The notes under the pieces were generated by a model that worked only from the letters and a program-made list of their open reading frames with translations, had not been told where the DNA came from and did not search any database. The position numbers were made by a program, and so were the translations under genes. From positions 47,951 to 111,950 of the forward strand of contig NZ_LFLS01000020.1 of NCBI RefSeq assembly GCF_001189915.1: DNA of 64,000 nt, in the 5' to 3' direction. Shown here piece by piece: positions 24,533 to 34,977 of this stretch (positions within the stretch are counted from its first letter, which is position 1; each line of letters opens with the position of its first letter). The DNA is from Herbaspirillum autotrophicum. Its GTDB lineage: Bacteria > Pseudomonadota > Gammaproteobacteria > Burkholderiales > Burkholderiaceae_D.

Positions 24533-25231
24533 TTATTTTTCATACCCTTGCACAGAAATAACCACGCGGCGATTGGGGGCTAAGCAGGCAATTAATTTCT
24601 TGGTTGCAACACTTCCCGGGCACTCGGTCAGCGGCGCATTGCTGCCGGCGGCGACAATCGTTATCGGCACTGCAACATTCTTGCTTTTGAGAAATGCGGC
24701 GACGGCTTCGGCGCGTTTCAGTGACAGTGCTTTGTTTTGTTCCTGCGAGCCAAGCCGGTCAGCATGTCCGGTAATCGTGATGGCGGGGACTTGCGAGCAC
24801 GATGCCAGTTTGTCAATTATTTGACTTGAGATCTTGTTTTTTGCGGCCGGATTGAGTGTGAATTTGCCGGAGGGAAATGTTTCCTTTTCACCCAGCGTCA
24901 GGCTGAAGCTGCAAGCGTTTTGCGCGACCACTGGTGCGATGCTGATGGCGCTCGGATTGGCGACGATTGGCGGCGCCGTGGTTTTGGCGATGGGCGGCGC
25001 CAGTTCGCCGTCGCAACCGGTGACGGAGTCGGTCGGGGTCCAATAACCGGTGCGCCAGCACAAGCCGTACTGCGTACGGGCAACATTGCCTTGCGTATCC
25101 TGACCATAGGCGGAGGTCGGCGTAGCGGCCGCGACGTCGGTGGTGCTTTGCGCGCCGGCAATCGTGCTGAACAGTCCCAGCGCCAGGCTGGAAGCGAATT
25201 GGATATAAGTGTTTTTATTCGATAGTCGCAT
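24533..25231 (-). CDS. second OmpA-family protein, divergent paralogue
   Basis: Protein of 232 residues with a signal peptide (about 1-27), the motif YGLCWRTGYWTPTDSVTGCDGE that parallels the cysteine segment of its neighbour, and a C-terminal OmpA-like domain (TGHADRLGSQEQNKALSLKRAEAVAAFLKSKNV, LAPNRRVVISV). Extra cysteine pairs (CSFSL, ASCS, ECPG, IACL) suggest disulfides. It lies 282 bases upstream of ompA on the same strand, so the two probably arose by duplication. GHAD in place of GHTD keeps the diaminopimelate-binding Asp. Confidence 0.88.
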   Translation of the reverse strand: MRLSNKNTYIQFASSLALGLFSTIAGAQSTTDVAAATPTSAYGQDTQGNVARTQYGLCWRTGYWTPTDSVTGCDGELAPPIAKTTAPPIVANPSAISIAPVVAQNACSFSLTLGEKETFPSGKFTLNPAAKNKISSQIIDKLASCSQVPAITITGHADRLGSQEQNKALSLKRAEAVAAFLKSKNVAVPITIVAAGSNAPLTECPGSVATKKLIACLAPNRRVVISVQGYEK

Positions 25232-25550
25232 TGGTAATGGCTGAGGTGGTCGCTGATGCGAGTGACAGGCTGGCAGGGCGTGGCTCGCTTCAAAATTGCT
25301 GTGGGAAAAGTCGGAAAATTAGTGTCGTCGAGGTTGAGGGTAGTAATTTTTCGGCGGAGAACTCGCATTTAATCATATTTGGCGGGCGGGGCTGTAATTC
25401 TTGTCCCGTCAGGGACCTGAAGGCGCAGCGTGCAAAAGCCTCGGTCGCAAGGGCTGACGTGCTAAAATGCTTCGTTTGATGTCGCCGCCCCGGCAGTACT
25501 TCGCGGGACCTATGATTTACCAACCGAGATAAACATCTTCCGACTTGCCA
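25232..25550. other. Divergent intergenic region between OmpA paralogue and gyrA
   Basis: About 320 bases without a gene; it must hold the promoters of the minus-strand OmpA paralogue and of gyrA. A TAAAAT at 25462-25467 is a possible gyrA -10, but no good -35 lies at the right distance. No repeats or strong hairpins were seen. Confidence 0.5.
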
Positions 25551-28208
25551 ATGGATCAATTCGCTAAAGAAACCATCCCCATTTCCCTCGAAGAAGAGAT
25601 GCGCAAGAGCTACCTCGATTACGCCATGAGCGTGATCGTCGGACGTGCTCTGCCTGATGTTCGTGACGGCCTCAAGCCTGTGCATCGCCGCGTACTGTTC
25701 GCGATGCACGAGATGAATAATGTCTGGAATCGCCCGTTCGTGAAATGCGCTCGCGTGGTCGGTGAAGTCATGGGTAAGTATCACCCCCACGGCGACGCTT
25801 CGATCTACGACACGCTGGTGCGTATGGCACAGGATTTTTCGCTGCGCTACACACTGGTCGACGGTCAGGGCAACTTCGGTTCGATCGACGGCGACGGCGC
25901 CGCAGCGATGCGTTACACCGAGTGCCGCCTCGACAAGATCGCCAACGAATTGTTGGCCGATATCGAGAAAGAAACCGTCAATTTCGTCCCCAATTACGAT
26001 GGCAAGGAAAAAGAGCCGTCGGTATTGCCGACCCGCGTTCCCAATCTGCTGATCAACGGCTCGTCCGGGATTGCAGTGGGCATGGCGACCAACATCCCGC
26101 CGCACAACATCACGGAAGTCATCAACGGTGCGCTGCACGTGCTGACCAATGCGGCGTGCACGGTGGACGAACTGATCGAAATCATTCCTGCTCCCGATTT
26201 CCCTACCGGCGCCACGATCTACGGCGTGTCGGGTGTGCGTGACGGCTATCGCACCGGCCGCGGCCGCGTGGTGATGCGCGCCAAGACGCACTTCGAGGAA
26301 TACGGCAAGGAAGGTCGCACCGCCATCATCGTTGATGAGCTGCCATACCAGGTTAACAAGAAGGCGCTGCTGGAGCGTATCGCTGAACTGGTGCGCGACA
26401 AGAAGCTTGATGGCATTTCCGACCTGCGCGACGAATCCGACAAGTCGGGCATGCGCGTGGTGATCGAGCTCAAGCGCGGTGAAGTGCCGGAAGTGGTGCT
26501 GAACAATCTGTACAAGCAGACCCAGTTGCAGGACACCTTCGGCATGAACATGGTGGCACTGGTTGATGGTCAGCCGAAGTTGCTGAACCTGAAGCAGATG
26601 CTGGAATGTTTCCTGTCGCACCGCCGCGAAGTGGTTACACGGCGCACCATTTTCGAATTGCGCAAGGCGCGCGAACGTGGTCACGTGCTCGAAGGTCTGG
26701 CCGTGGCGCTGGCCAATATCGATGATTTCATCGCGATCATCCGTGCCGCCCCGACACCGCCGGTCGCCAAATCGGAACTGATGGCGCGTGCCTGGGATTC
26801 GTCCGTGGTCCGCGAAATGCTGGCCCGTACCGGCGCTGAAAACACCGGCGGCATCGAAGCATTCCGTCCGGAAAATCTGCCGATGCATTACGGCATTCAA
26901 TCGGACGGCCTGTACAAGTTGTCCGACGATCAGGCGCAGGAAATTCTGCAGATGCGTCTGCAACGTCTGACCGGTCTCGAGCAAGACAAGATCGTCAATG
27001 AGTACAAGGACGTGATGGAGCAGATCGCCGATCTGCTGGATATTCTGTCCAAGCCGGCGCGCGTGACTGCGATCATCACCGACGAACTGAATGCGGCCAA
27101 GAATGACTTCGGCATCGGCGTCAAGGATGAGCGTCGTTCGCAAATCGAATTGAATGCGACCGATCTCGGTACTGAAGATCTGATCACGCCGCAGGATCTG
27201 GTCGTGACCTTGTCCCATACCGGTTACATGAAATCGCAGCCGGTATCCGAATATCGTGCGCAGAAACGCGGCGGTCGCGGCAAGCAAGCGATGGCGACCA
27301 AGGATGACGACTGGATCGATCAGCTGTTCATCGCCAATACCCATGACTATATTCTGTGCTTCTCCAACCGCGGCCGTCTGTACTGGCTGAAGGTCTGGGA
27401 AGTGCCGCAAGGTTCGCGCAATTCGCGCGGCAAGCCTATCGTCAACATGTTCCCGTTGCAGGATGGCGAAAAGATCACGGTGATTCTGCCGGTGTCCGGT
27501 GAAAACCGTACCTTCCCGGATGACCGTTACATCTTCATGTCGACCAGCCTCGGCACCGTCAAGAAGACGCCGCTGTCCGACTTCAGCAATCCACGCAAGG
27601 CCGGCATCATTGCGGTTGATCTGGATGAAGGCGATTTCCTGATCGGCGCCGCACTGACCGATGGTCAGCACGACGTGATGTTGTTCTCCGATGCCGGCAA
27701 GGCAGTGCGTTTCGACGAGAACGATGTGCGTCCGATGGGCCGTACTGCACGTGGCGTGCGCGGCATGAATCTGGATGAAGGTCAGCAAGTCATTGCGCTG
27801 CTGGTCGCTGAAAACGAACAGCAGTCGGTATTGACGGCAACCGAAAACGGTTACGGCAAGCGTACACCGATCACCGAGTACACCCGTCATGGCCGCGGTA
27901 CCAAGGGCATGATCGCGATTCAGACCAGCGAACGCAACGGCAAGGTAGTGGCGGCAACGCTGGTGGAAACGACCGATGAAATCATGCTGATTACGACCGG
28001 TGGCGTGCTGATTCGTACCCGGGTCGCGGAAATTCGCGAAATGGGTCGTGCAACGCAGGGCGTGACCCTGATTGCAGTCGAAGACGGCACCAAGCTGAGT
28101 GGTTTGCAGCGGGTGGTGGAATCGGATGCCGAGGAAGACAAGGTTGAAGAGGAAGCTGCCGGAGAAACTCCGGCAGATACGGGCGCAAGCGGCGACGCTG
28201 CGGAATGA
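25551..28208 (+). CDS. gyrA: DNA gyrase subunit A
   Basis: Type II topoisomerase subunit of 885 residues that introduces negative supercoils with GyrB. The N-terminal [47 protein letters not shown], the catalytic tyrosine in [11 protein letters not shown], and the GyrA-box QKRGGRGKQ in the C-terminal wrapping domain are all present. The quinolone-resistance region reads [17 protein letters not shown], with Ala at the position of E. coli Ser83. ATG 25551 (MDQFAKE) is taken over a TTG six bases upstream. An acidic C-terminal tail ends the protein. Confidence 0.98.
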   Translation: MDQFAKETIPISLEEEMRKSYLDYAMSVIVGRALPDVRDGLKPVHRRVLFAMHEMNNVWNRPFVKCARVVGEVMGKYHPHGDASIYDTLVRMAQDFSLRYTLVDGQGNFGSIDGDGAAAMRYTECRLDKIANELLADIEKETVNFVPNYDGKEKEPSVLPTRVPNLLINGSSGIAVGMATNIPPHNITEVINGALHVLTNAACTVDELIEIIPAPDFPTGATIYGVSGVRDGYRTGRGRVVMRAKTHFEEYGKEGRTAIIVDELPYQVNKKALLERIAELVRDKKLDGISDLRDESDKSGMRVVIELKRGEVPEVVLNNLYKQTQLQDTFGMNMVALVDGQPKLLNLKQMLECFLSHRREVVTRRTIFELRKARERGHVLEGLAVALANIDDFIAIIRAAPTPPVAKSELMARAWDSSVVREMLARTGAENTGGIEAFRPENLPMHYGIQSDGLYKLSDDQAQEILQMRLQRLTGLEQDKIVNEYKDVMEQIADLLDILSKPARVTAIITDELNAAKNDFGIGVKDERRSQIELNATDLGTEDLITPQDLVVTLSHTGYMKSQPVSEYRAQKRGGRGKQAMATKDDDWIDQLFIANTHDYILCFSNRGRLYWLKVWEVPQGSRNSRGKPIVNMFPLQDGEKITVILPVSGENRTFPDDRYIFMSTSLGTVKKTPLSDFSNPRKAGIIAVDLDEGDFLIGAALTDGQHDVMLFSDAGKAVRFDENDVRPMGRTARGVRGMNLDEGQQVIALLVAENEQQSVLTATENGYGKRTPITEYTRHGRGTKGMIAIQTSERNGKVVAATLVETTDEIMLITTGGVLIRTRVAEIREMGRATQGVTLIAVEDGTKLSGLQRVVESDAEEDKVEEEAAGETPADTGASGDAAE

Positions 28209-28211
28209 TAT

Positions 28212-28245
28212 GACATGGCCGGTTCGCCGGCCGTGTCGCTTTGTT
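28212..28245 (+). terminator. Probable gyrA terminator with UUCG loop
   Basis: GACATGGCCGG (28212-28222) and CCGGCCGTGTC (28227-28237) form an 11-bp stem with one G-U pair around a TTCG tetraloop, four bases after the gyrA stop, followed by GCTTTGTTTG. It lies just upstream of serC and may reduce read-through. Confidence 0.65.
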
Positions 28246-28258
28246 TGATATCCAGATC

Positions 28259-29356
28259 ATGGTCTACAACTTTTCCGCTGGTCCGGCCGTGTTGCCGAAA
28301 GAAGTATTGCAGCAAGCTGCCGATGAAATGCTGGACTGGCATGGCAGCGGCATGTCCGTGATGGAAATGAGTCATCGTGGCAAAGAGTACATGTCGATCA
28401 TCGAAACGGCCTTGCGCGACATGCGTGAGCTGTTCTCGGTGCCGGACAATTACAAGATTCTGTTCATGCAGGGCGGCGCGATTGCAGAAAATGCCATCAT
28501 TCCGATGAATCTGGCCGCGTTGCGTGGTCAGGTTGGCGTGGCCGACTATATCAATACCGGTTCCTGGTCGACCAAGTCGATCAAGGAAGCGCGTCGTTAC
28601 TGCGAAGTCAACGTGGCCGCTTCCTCGGAAGCCGGGAAATTCGCCCGCATTCCTGATCGTGCCGACTGGCGCTTGTCGCGCAATGCAGCCTATGTTCACG
28701 TCTGCACCAATGAAACCATCGATGGCGTCGAATATCAGTTCACGCCCGAGGTGGCGGCGGATACCGATAACGCTCCGCTGGTGGCGGACATGTCTTCGCA
28801 CATTCTGTCTCGCGCAGTGGATGTCTCCAAATATGGCGTCATCTATGGTGGCGCGCAAAAAAATATCGGACCCGCTGGTCTCACCATCGTGATCGTGCGC
28901 GACGATTTGCTGGGCCATGCCTTGCCGATCTGTCCCTCGGCCTTCGACTGGAAGACCGTGGCCGACAACGATTCGATGTACAACACGCCGCCGACCTATG
29001 CGATCTATATTGCCGGCCTGGTGTTCCAGTGGCTCAAGCGGCAGGGCGGCGTGCCGGAAATGGAGCGTCGCAATATCGCCAAGGCAGCGCTGCTGTATGA
29101 CTATCTCGACAGCACCGGTTTTTATCGCACGCGCATCGCCAGCGAATGTCGTTCGCGCATGAATGTGCCGTTTTATCTGCATGATGAAGCGCTCAACGAC
29201 GCTTTCCTGGCCGGCGCCAAAGAGCATGGCTTGTTGCAGCTCAAAGGGCATAAATCGGTAGGCGGCATGCGGGCGTCGATCTATAACGCCATGCCACTCG
29301 AGGGTGTGCAGGCATTGGTGCATTACCTGCAGGAATTTGAACGGCAAAACGGCTGA
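28259..29356 (+). CDS. serC: phosphoserine aminotransferase
   Basis: PLP enzyme of 365 residues making 3-phosphoserine (serine pathway) and the matching step in PLP synthesis. The start [17 protein letters not shown] is the family N terminus, and the PLP lysine lies in [12 protein letters not shown]. The substrate-binding [10 protein letters not shown] and the [14 protein letters not shown] near the C terminus are typical. No strong ribosome binding site is seen; a TTG 18 bases upstream is less likely. The order gyrA-serC-pheA is standard in Burkholderiales. Confidence 0.97.
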   Translation: MVYNFSAGPAVLPKEVLQQAADEMLDWHGSGMSVMEMSHRGKEYMSIIETALRDMRELFSVPDNYKILFMQGGAIAENAIIPMNLAALRGQVGVADYINTGSWSTKSIKEARRYCEVNVAASSEAGKFARIPDRADWRLSRNAAYVHVCTNETIDGVEYQFTPEVAADTDNAPLVADMSSHILSRAVDVSKYGVIYGGAQKNIGPAGLTIVIVRDDLLGHALPICPSAFDWKTVADNDSMYNTPPTYAIYIAGLVFQWLKRQGGVPEMERRNIAKAALLYDYLDSTGFYRTRIASECRSRMNVPFYLHDEALNDAFLAGAKEHGLLQLKGHKSVGGMRASIYNAMPLEGVQALVHYLQEFERQNG

Positions 29357-29395
29357 ACCGGCTGCCGTCACCAGCAGGATCATAAAGACAAGAGC

Positions 29396-29437
29396 GCGAC
29401 GGTCGGATTCGGATCTGCATTCCGATCCGGCCATCGC
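29396..29437. other. Long imperfect hairpin in the serC-pheA gap
   Basis: An 18-base arm (29396-29413) pairs imperfectly with 29420-29437 around TCTGCA. No T run follows, and no Phe-rich leader peptide was found, so this is a possible 3'-end or mRNA-stability structure rather than a proven attenuator. Confidence 0.4.
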
Positions 29438-29538
29438 GACAGAGACGGGCAGCCAGTCTGCAATTTTGAATTTACCAGGCAATACGTCGACGCGGCTGAT
29501 GCGGATGCCAGTCAGACGATGCAACAAGAAAGACCATC

Positions 29539-30612
29539 ATGAGTGACGATAAACTCTTGCCGCTGCGTCAGAAAATCGATGCAATCGATTCCCAGATTCT
29601 CGATCTGCTCAATCAGCGCGCGCGGGTGGCGCAAGAGGTTGGCCACGTCAAGGCCGAAACCAATGCGCCGGTGTTTCGTCCGGAACGCGAGGCACAGGTA
29701 TTGCGCAAGGCGGCCGAACGCAATCCGGGGCCGTTGCTGGGCGTCGATATCCAGACCATTTTCCGCGAAGTCATGTCCGCTTGCCGGGCACTCGAAAAGC
29801 GCGTGGCGGTTGCCTATCTGGGACCGGAAGGCACTTTCAGCGAGCAGGCGGTATACCAACAGTTCGGACACGCAGTCGCAGGACTGCCATGTGTTTCCAT
29901 CGATGAAGTGTTTCGCGATGCCGAAGCCGGCACGGCCGATTTCGGCGTGGTGCCGGTTGAGAATTCTTCCGAAGGCGTGATCAACCGTACACTCGATTTG
30001 CTGTTGCAGACGACCTTGCGCATCAGCGGCGAAATCTCGATTCCGGTACATCACAGCCTGATGACCAAGACCGGCACCATGGATGGCATTACCCGCATTT
30101 GCGCGCATTCGCAGGCACTGGCGCAATGCAACGCCTGGCTCAACCAGAATTATCCGCAGATCGAACGCCAGGCAGTGGCCTCGAATGCCGGGGCGGCACG
30201 CATGGCCAGCGACGATCCGTCGGTGGCTGCCATCGCCGGTGAGATTGCCGGGCAAAAATACAATCTGCAAACGGTCAATGCGCATATTCAGGATGATCCG
30301 CACAACCGCACCCGTTTTGCGGTCATCGGTCGCCTGCAGACGGCACCGTCGGGACGGGATCAGACCTCGATCGTGTTGTCGGTGCCGAACAAGGCCGGTG
30401 CGGTATACAACCTGCTGGCGCCATTGGCCAAACATGGCGTGTCGATGACCCGCTTTGAATCGCGGCCGGCCCGCATGGGTGCCTGGGAATACTATTTCTA
30501 CGTCGATCTCGAAGGTCATGAGCAAGACGAAAAAGTGGCCAAGGCACTGACCGAGCTCAAAGAAAACGCGGCATTTTTCAAGCTGCTGGGTTCTTACCCC
30601 TTTACTGTCTAA
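29539..30612 (+). CDS. pheA: bifunctional chorismate mutase/prephenate dehydratase (P-protein)
   Basis: Enzyme of 357 residues for two steps to phenylpyruvate. Residues 1-90 are an AroQ chorismate mutase (LRQKIDAIDSQILDLLNQRARVAQEVGHVK). The prephenate dehydratase domain follows (YLGPEGTFSEQA, GVVPVENSSEGVINRTLDLL, and NRTRFAVIG with the catalytic Thr-Arg-Phe). The last 80 residues are an ACT domain with GAVYNLLAPLAKHGVSMTRFESRP, the ESRP motif for phenylalanine feedback. hisC follows after 20 bases. Confidence 0.97.
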   Translation: MSDDKLLPLRQKIDAIDSQILDLLNQRARVAQEVGHVKAETNAPVFRPEREAQVLRKAAERNPGPLLGVDIQTIFREVMSACRALEKRVAVAYLGPEGTFSEQAVYQQFGHAVAGLPCVSIDEVFRDAEAGTADFGVVPVENSSEGVINRTLDLLLQTTLRISGEISIPVHHSLMTKTGTMDGITRICAHSQALAQCNAWLNQNYPQIERQAVASNAGAARMASDDPSVAAIAGEIAGQKYNLQTVNAHIQDDPHNRTRFAVIGRLQTAPSGRDQTSIVLSVPNKAGAVYNLLAPLAKHGVSMTRFESRPARMGAWEYYFYVDLEGHEQDEKVAKALTELKENAAFFKLLGSYPFTV

Positions 30613-30632
30613 TCCTTATCCGAAAGTTCATC

Positions 30633-31739
30633 ATGTCCATACAATTTGGTCCGGATTATGTGCGCGCTCTCGCGCCGTATCAGGCTGGCAAGCCGATTGC
30701 TGAAGTCGCCCGCGAGTTCGGTCTGGAAGAAAGCAGTATCGTCAAGCTGGCCTCGAATGAAAATCCGTTGGGCATGCCGGAGTCTGCGCAACGCGCCCTG
30801 CAGCAGGCCGTGGCCGACCTCGGACGTTATCCCGACGCCAATGGTTTCGATCTGAAGGCGGCGATCAGTGCGCGCTATGGCGTGCCGCAAGACTGGATTA
30901 CGCTGGGCAACGGCAGTAACGATATTCTGGAACTGGCGGCGCACGCGTTCGTGCAGCCGGGCCAATCGGTGATGTATGCCCAATACGGATTTCTGGTGTA
31001 TCCGCTGGCCACGCAAGCCGTCGGTGCCCGTGCGATTGAAGTGCCGGCCAAGGATTTTGGTCACGATTTGCCTGCCATGCTGGCCGCAATTGCCGACGAT
31101 ACCCGCCTGATTTTTATCGCCAATCCGAACAACCCGACCGGTACGTTCGTGCCGGCTGCCGAGCTGGAAGCATTTTTGCGGGCAGTGCCGTCGCATGTGG
31201 TGGTGGTGCTGGATGAAGCCTATAACGAATACCTGAATGCCGAATTGCAATATGAATCGGTGGAATGGGTACGTGCCTTCCCGAATTTGCTGGTGTCGCG
31301 CACCATGTCCAAGGCCTATGGCCTGGCCGGATTGCGCGTCGGCTTTGCGATTGCGCAACCGGGCGTGACCGATTTGCTCAATCGTATCCGGCAGCCGTTC
31401 AACGTCAATTCGCTGGCGCAGGCGGCGGCGATTGCCGCACTCAACGACAAAGCGTTTTTGCAAAAGAGCGCGGATCTGAATGCGCGTGGCTACGCCCAAC
31501 TGACGCAAGCCTTTGACGCGCTCGGTCTGGAGTATGTGCCGTCGTTCGGCAATTTTGTGCTGGTCAAGGTCGGTGCCGATGACGGTGCCGGTGCGCGCGT
31601 CAATCTGGCTTTGCTCAAGCGCGGCATCATCGTGCGTCCGGTCGCCAACTATAAATTGCCGCAATGGTTGCGCATCAGTATCGGTTTGCCGGAAGAAAAT
31701 GTGGCATTCCTCGACGCACTCAAGACGGTTCTGGGCTGA
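30633..31739 (+). CDS. hisC: histidinol-phosphate/aromatic aminotransferase
   Basis: PLP-dependent class II aminotransferase of 368 residues. KLASNENPLGMPESA, GRYPDANGFDLKAAI, NPNNPTGTFV, DEAYNEYL and the PLP-lysine SRTMSKAYGLAGLRVGFAIA are visible. It may act on imidazole acetol-phosphate, but its position between pheA and tyrA makes aromatic transamination of phenylpyruvate or hydroxyphenylpyruvate equally likely; Burkholderiales often carry this as hisC2 beside a second copy in the his operon. Confidence 0.93.
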   Translation: MSIQFGPDYVRALAPYQAGKPIAEVAREFGLEESSIVKLASNENPLGMPESAQRALQQAVADLGRYPDANGFDLKAAISARYGVPQDWITLGNGSNDILELAAHAFVQPGQSVMYAQYGFLVYPLATQAVGARAIEVPAKDFGHDLPAMLAAIADDTRLIFIANPNNPTGTFVPAAELEAFLRAVPSHVVVVLDEAYNEYLNAELQYESVEWVRAFPNLLVSRTMSKAYGLAGLRVGFAIAQPGVTDLLNRIRQPFNVNSLAQAAAIAALNDKAFLQKSADLNARGYAQLTQAFDALGLEYVPSFGNFVLVKVGADDGAGARVNLALLKRGIIVRPVANYKLPQWLRISIGLPEENVAFLDALKTVLG

Positions 31740-31796
31740 GGTCCGGCGCGGTTTATTTTTTTTCGCAGTTCTGTTTCTTTATAGCGGGCGTTTGCC

Positions 31797-32696
31797 GTGT
31801 TCAATAAAATTGTCATTTTTGGTGTTGGCCTGATCGGTGGTTCCTTTGCACTGGCTTTGAAAAAGGCGGGTGTCGTGGAGCAGGTGGTCGGTGTCGGCCG
31901 CACGGCAGCACCCTTGCAGCGCGCCCGTGAACTGGGCATTATCGATCTGGCGGCCAGTTCGGTGGAAGAAGCCTTGCGCGACGCCGATCTGGTGTTGATC
32001 GCGGCGCCGGTGGCGCAAACCGGAAAAATTCTGGCGGCAATCGCGCCGTATTTGCAGTCATCGACATTGGTGACCGATGCCGGCAGCACCAAAGGTGATG
32101 TGGTAGCAGCGGCGCGCGCGGTGTTGGGCGACAAGATTGCGCAGTTCATTCCCGGTCATCCGATTGCCGGACGCGAAGCAAATGGTCCCGATGCTGCGAT
32201 TGTTGATTTGTATCAACAGAAAAAGGTGGTGTTGACCGCTTTGCCGGAAAACCGCCCGCAAGATGTCGAGCGTATTGCGGCTGCGTGGGCCGCTTGCGGT
32301 GCCGTGATCCATCGGCTGACACCGCAGGAGCATGATGCGGTTTTTGCGTCGGTCAGCCACTTGCCGCACCTGCTGGCGTATGCGCTGGTGGATGATATGG
32401 CCAGCAAGCCGCATGCAGAAATTCTGTTTCAGTATGCCGCCAGCGGTTTCCGCGACTTTACGCGGATCGCCGGTTCGTCACCCGAGATGTGGCGCGATAT
32501 TTCGCTGGCCAACCGCGCGGCTCTGCTGCACGAGCTGGATGGCTATCTGATACAGCTGATTCGCATGCGCAAGATGGTGGTCGAGGGTGATGGCGACGGT
32601 TTGAACCAGATCTATTCCAATGCCCAGCGTGCCCGTCAGAACTGGTCCGAAGCCATCGAGCTGGCCGAGCGCCAGCGCAAGGAAGGCGGCGATTGA
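31797..32696 (+). CDS. tyrA: prephenate/arogenate dehydrogenase
   Basis: NAD(P)-dependent enzyme of 299 residues making 4-hydroxyphenylpyruvate for tyrosine. The nucleotide-binding motif IVIFGVGLIGGSFALAL is N-terminal, followed by VTDAGSTKGDVV, PGHPIAGREANGPDAA and SHLPHLLAYALV, all TyrA signatures. It starts with GTG at 31797. There is no fused chorismate mutase or ACT domain, unlike the enteric T-protein, so feedback control would have to be intrinsic to the catalytic domain. Confidence 0.95.
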   Translation: MFNKIVIFGVGLIGGSFALALKKAGVVEQVVGVGRTAAPLQRARELGIIDLAASSVEEALRDADLVLIAAPVAQTGKILAAIAPYLQSSTLVTDAGSTKGDVVAAARAVLGDKIAQFIPGHPIAGREANGPDAAIVDLYQQKKVVLTALPENRPQDVERIAAAWAACGAVIHRLTPQEHDAVFASVSHLPHLLAYALVDDMASKPHAEILFQYAASGFRDFTRIAGSSPEMWRDISLANRAALLHELDGYLIQLIRMRKMVVEGDGDGLNQIYSNAQRARQNWSEAIELAERQRKEGGD

Positions 32697-32782
32697 TACT
32701 GGGCCAGGCCGGGCCGTAGCGCTGAGTGGAGCTGTTCGCTGAGCGCGATATTGTTAACCTGTTGAGTGAAGCTATCCATCCG

Positions 32783-34114
32783 ATGAAGCAAGTTTCCTAT
32801 CCGCGCCATATCGATCTGGCGCCCGTGGCCCATGTACAAGGCACGGTCAAACTGCCCGGCTCCAAGAGTATTTCCAATCGCATCCTGTTGCTGGCGGCGT
32901 TGTCGCGGGGATCAACCGAGATCAAGGATCTGCTGGCTTCCGATGACACGCTGGTGATGCTCATGGCCTTGCAGCAACTGGGTGTGAAGTGGGAGCAGGT
33001 GGCGGATACCCAGGATTATGTCGTGCATGGCGTCGATGGCGTGTTGCCGGTGCATCAGGCCGATTTGTTCATGGGCAATGCCGGTACTGCAATCCGGCCG
33101 CTGACGGCGGCGCTGGCCGTACTCGGTGGTGATTACACACTGCACGGCGTGCCACGCATGCATGAGCGGCCCATCGGCGATCTGGTCGATGCCCTCAATG
33201 AAGTCGGCATGCGGATTGAATACACCGGCAATCCGGGCTACCCGCCATTGCATATCCGGCGCGGCATGTTGAGCGCACATCGGATGAAAGTACGCGGCAA
33301 TGTATCGAGCCAGTTCCTGACCGCCTTGCTGATGGCAGCGCCGCTGATGGCGAAAAGCGAAGCCATGGTGATCGAGGTTGAGGGGGAGCTGATTTCCAAG
33401 CCGTATATTGAAATCACCCTGAATCTGATGCAACGTTTCGGCGTCACTGTCGAACGCAATGGCTGGCAGTCGTTTACGATCAAGGCCGGTCAGCATTATC
33501 AAAGTCCGGGCGTGATTCACGTCGAAGGCGACGCTTCCTCGGCATCTTATTTCCTCGCGGCAGGCGCAATTGCCGGCGGTCCGATCCGGGTCGAGGGTGT
33601 CGGCAAGGATAGCATCCAGGGCGATGTGCGTTTCGTCGAAGCCTTGCGTCTGATGGGCGTCACCATCACCATGGGCGACAACTGGATCGAAGCTTCGTCG
33701 AGTGGTCCGCTCAAGGCAATTGATGCCGATTTCAATCACATTCCCGATGCCGCCATGACGATCGCGGTTGCTGCGCTGTATGCCGATGGCGTCAGTACCT
33801 TGCGCAACATCGGCAGCTGGCGCGTCAAGGAAACCGACCGGCTGGCGGCAATGGCAATTGAATTGCGCAAGCTGGGCGCAACCGTGGAAGAGGGGGCGGA
33901 TTATCTGCGCGTGACGCCGCCGGTGAGCATCACGCCGGCCACCATCGATACCTACGACGATCACCGCATGGCAATGTGTTTCTCGCTGGCATCACTGGAC
34001 GGTGCCTTGCGTCAGGGCACGCGCGTGCGGATCAATGATCCCAAGTGCGTGGCCAAGACGTTCCCGGATTATTTCCGCGTGTTTGCAAAAATTGCCGAAC
34101 AGACACTGATCTGA
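32783..34114 (+). CDS. aroA: 3-phosphoshikimate 1-carboxyvinyltransferase (EPSP synthase)
   Basis: Enzyme of 443 residues joining shikimate-3-phosphate and [44 protein letters not shown] and the C-terminal [19 protein letters not shown] and [16 protein letters not shown] are the class I (glyphosate-sensitive type) signatures. ATG 32783 ([12 protein letters not shown]) fits the family; the frame stays open 57 bases upstream. The gene precedes cmk by 45 bases, the usual aroA-cmk-rpsA order. Confidence 0.97.
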   Translation: MKQVSYPRHIDLAPVAHVQGTVKLPGSKSISNRILLLAALSRGSTEIKDLLASDDTLVMLMALQQLGVKWEQVADTQDYVVHGVDGVLPVHQADLFMGNAGTAIRPLTAALAVLGGDYTLHGVPRMHERPIGDLVDALNEVGMRIEYTGNPGYPPLHIRRGMLSAHRMKVRGNVSSQFLTALLMAAPLMAKSEAMVIEVEGELISKPYIEITLNLMQRFGVTVERNGWQSFTIKAGQHYQSPGVIHVEGDASSASYFLAAGAIAGGPIRVEGVGKDSIQGDVRFVEALRLMGVTITMGDNWIEASSSGPLKAIDADFNHIPDAAMTIAVAALYADGVSTLRNIGSWRVKETDRLAAMAIELRKLGATVEEGADYLRVTPPVSITPATIDTYDDHRMAMCFSLASLDGALRQGTRVRINDPKCVAKTFPDYFRVFAKIAEQTLI

Positions 34115-34159
34115 GCAGGCGTGGTTTTTCAGTCAATTTAATTTAGAACGGGGTTTCCC

Positions 34160-34822
34160 ATGAGTACGGCAAAAATACCCGTCATTACCATCGATGGACC
34201 TACCGCTTCGGGCAAGGGGACGGTAGCGCAAAAGGTGGCACGGCATCTGGGCTTTCATTATCTGGATTCGGGCGCGTTGTACCGTCTGACGGCGTTGTCG
34301 GCATTGCGTCGCGATGTCGCGCTGAACGACGAACATGCGCTCGCCAAGACGGCAGAGCACTTGCATTGTCATTTTGACGGCGCCCATATTTTCCTCGCCA
34401 ACGAAGATGTCACGACGGCTATCCGGGCCGAACTGGTGGGCAACACGGCATCGCGCATTGCTGCTTTGCCAACAGTGCGGCAAGCTTTGTACGGCTTGCA
34501 GCTGAGTTTCCGCAAGGCACCAGGCCTGGTGGCGGATGGCCGCGATATGGGCACCGTCATTTTCCCGCACGCACCTTTAAAGGTGTTTTTGACCGCAAGT
34601 GTGGAAGCACGTGCGCAACGACGCTATAAGCAATTGATTGACAAGGGATTTCCTGCTAACATGGACGACCTTTCAAAAGACCTGACTGAACGGGATGCGC
34701 GGGATACCAATCGCTCATCTGCGCCGCTCAGGCCTGCCGAAGGGGCGCATCTGCTGGATACTTCAGAGATGACTGCCGATGAGGCGGTCGCTCAGGTGCT
34801 CAGCTGGTACGCCGCGTTGTAA
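34160..34822 (+). CDS. cmk: cytidylate kinase
   Basis: NMP kinase of 220 residues that phosphorylates CMP and dCMP. The P-loop is [17 protein letters not shown], followed by [30 protein letters not shown] and the LID segment [20 protein letters not shown]. Length and motifs fit the short (type I) Cmk family. GGGGTTTCCC upstream is a weak ribosome binding site. rpsA follows after 155 bases. Confidence 0.97.
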   Translation: MSTAKIPVITIDGPTASGKGTVAQKVARHLGFHYLDSGALYRLTALSALRRDVALNDEHALAKTAEHLHCHFDGAHIFLANEDVTTAIRAELVGNTASRIAALPTVRQALYGLQLSFRKAPGLVADGRDMGTVIFPHAPLKVFLTASVEARAQRRYKQLIDKGFPANMDDLSKDLTERDARDTNRSSAPLRPAEGAHLLDTSEMTADEAVAQVLSWYAAL

Positions 34823-34977
34823 CGTTTTAATGCTGTGCCATTGGTGCCCGCCGGATGCAAAGTCAGGCGGGTGTTGATAAACCTAACCCCAATTATTTAT
34901 CGCCGTTTGCGCTCAATGAATGCAGTTTCCGTTGTAGCCGGCAGCGACCAAATACTGGTCAAAACTCTCTGAATCTT

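Noticed and set aside
25290..27890. Very long open frame antisense to gyrA (over 800 codons)
   Set aside because: It is a shadow of gyrA caused by codon bias; its product is rich in His and Gln with no domain, and it has no ribosome binding site.
29357..29538. pheA attenuator with leader peptide
   Set aside because: No short frame with clustered Phe codons and no terminator T run were found; only the imperfect hairpin remains.
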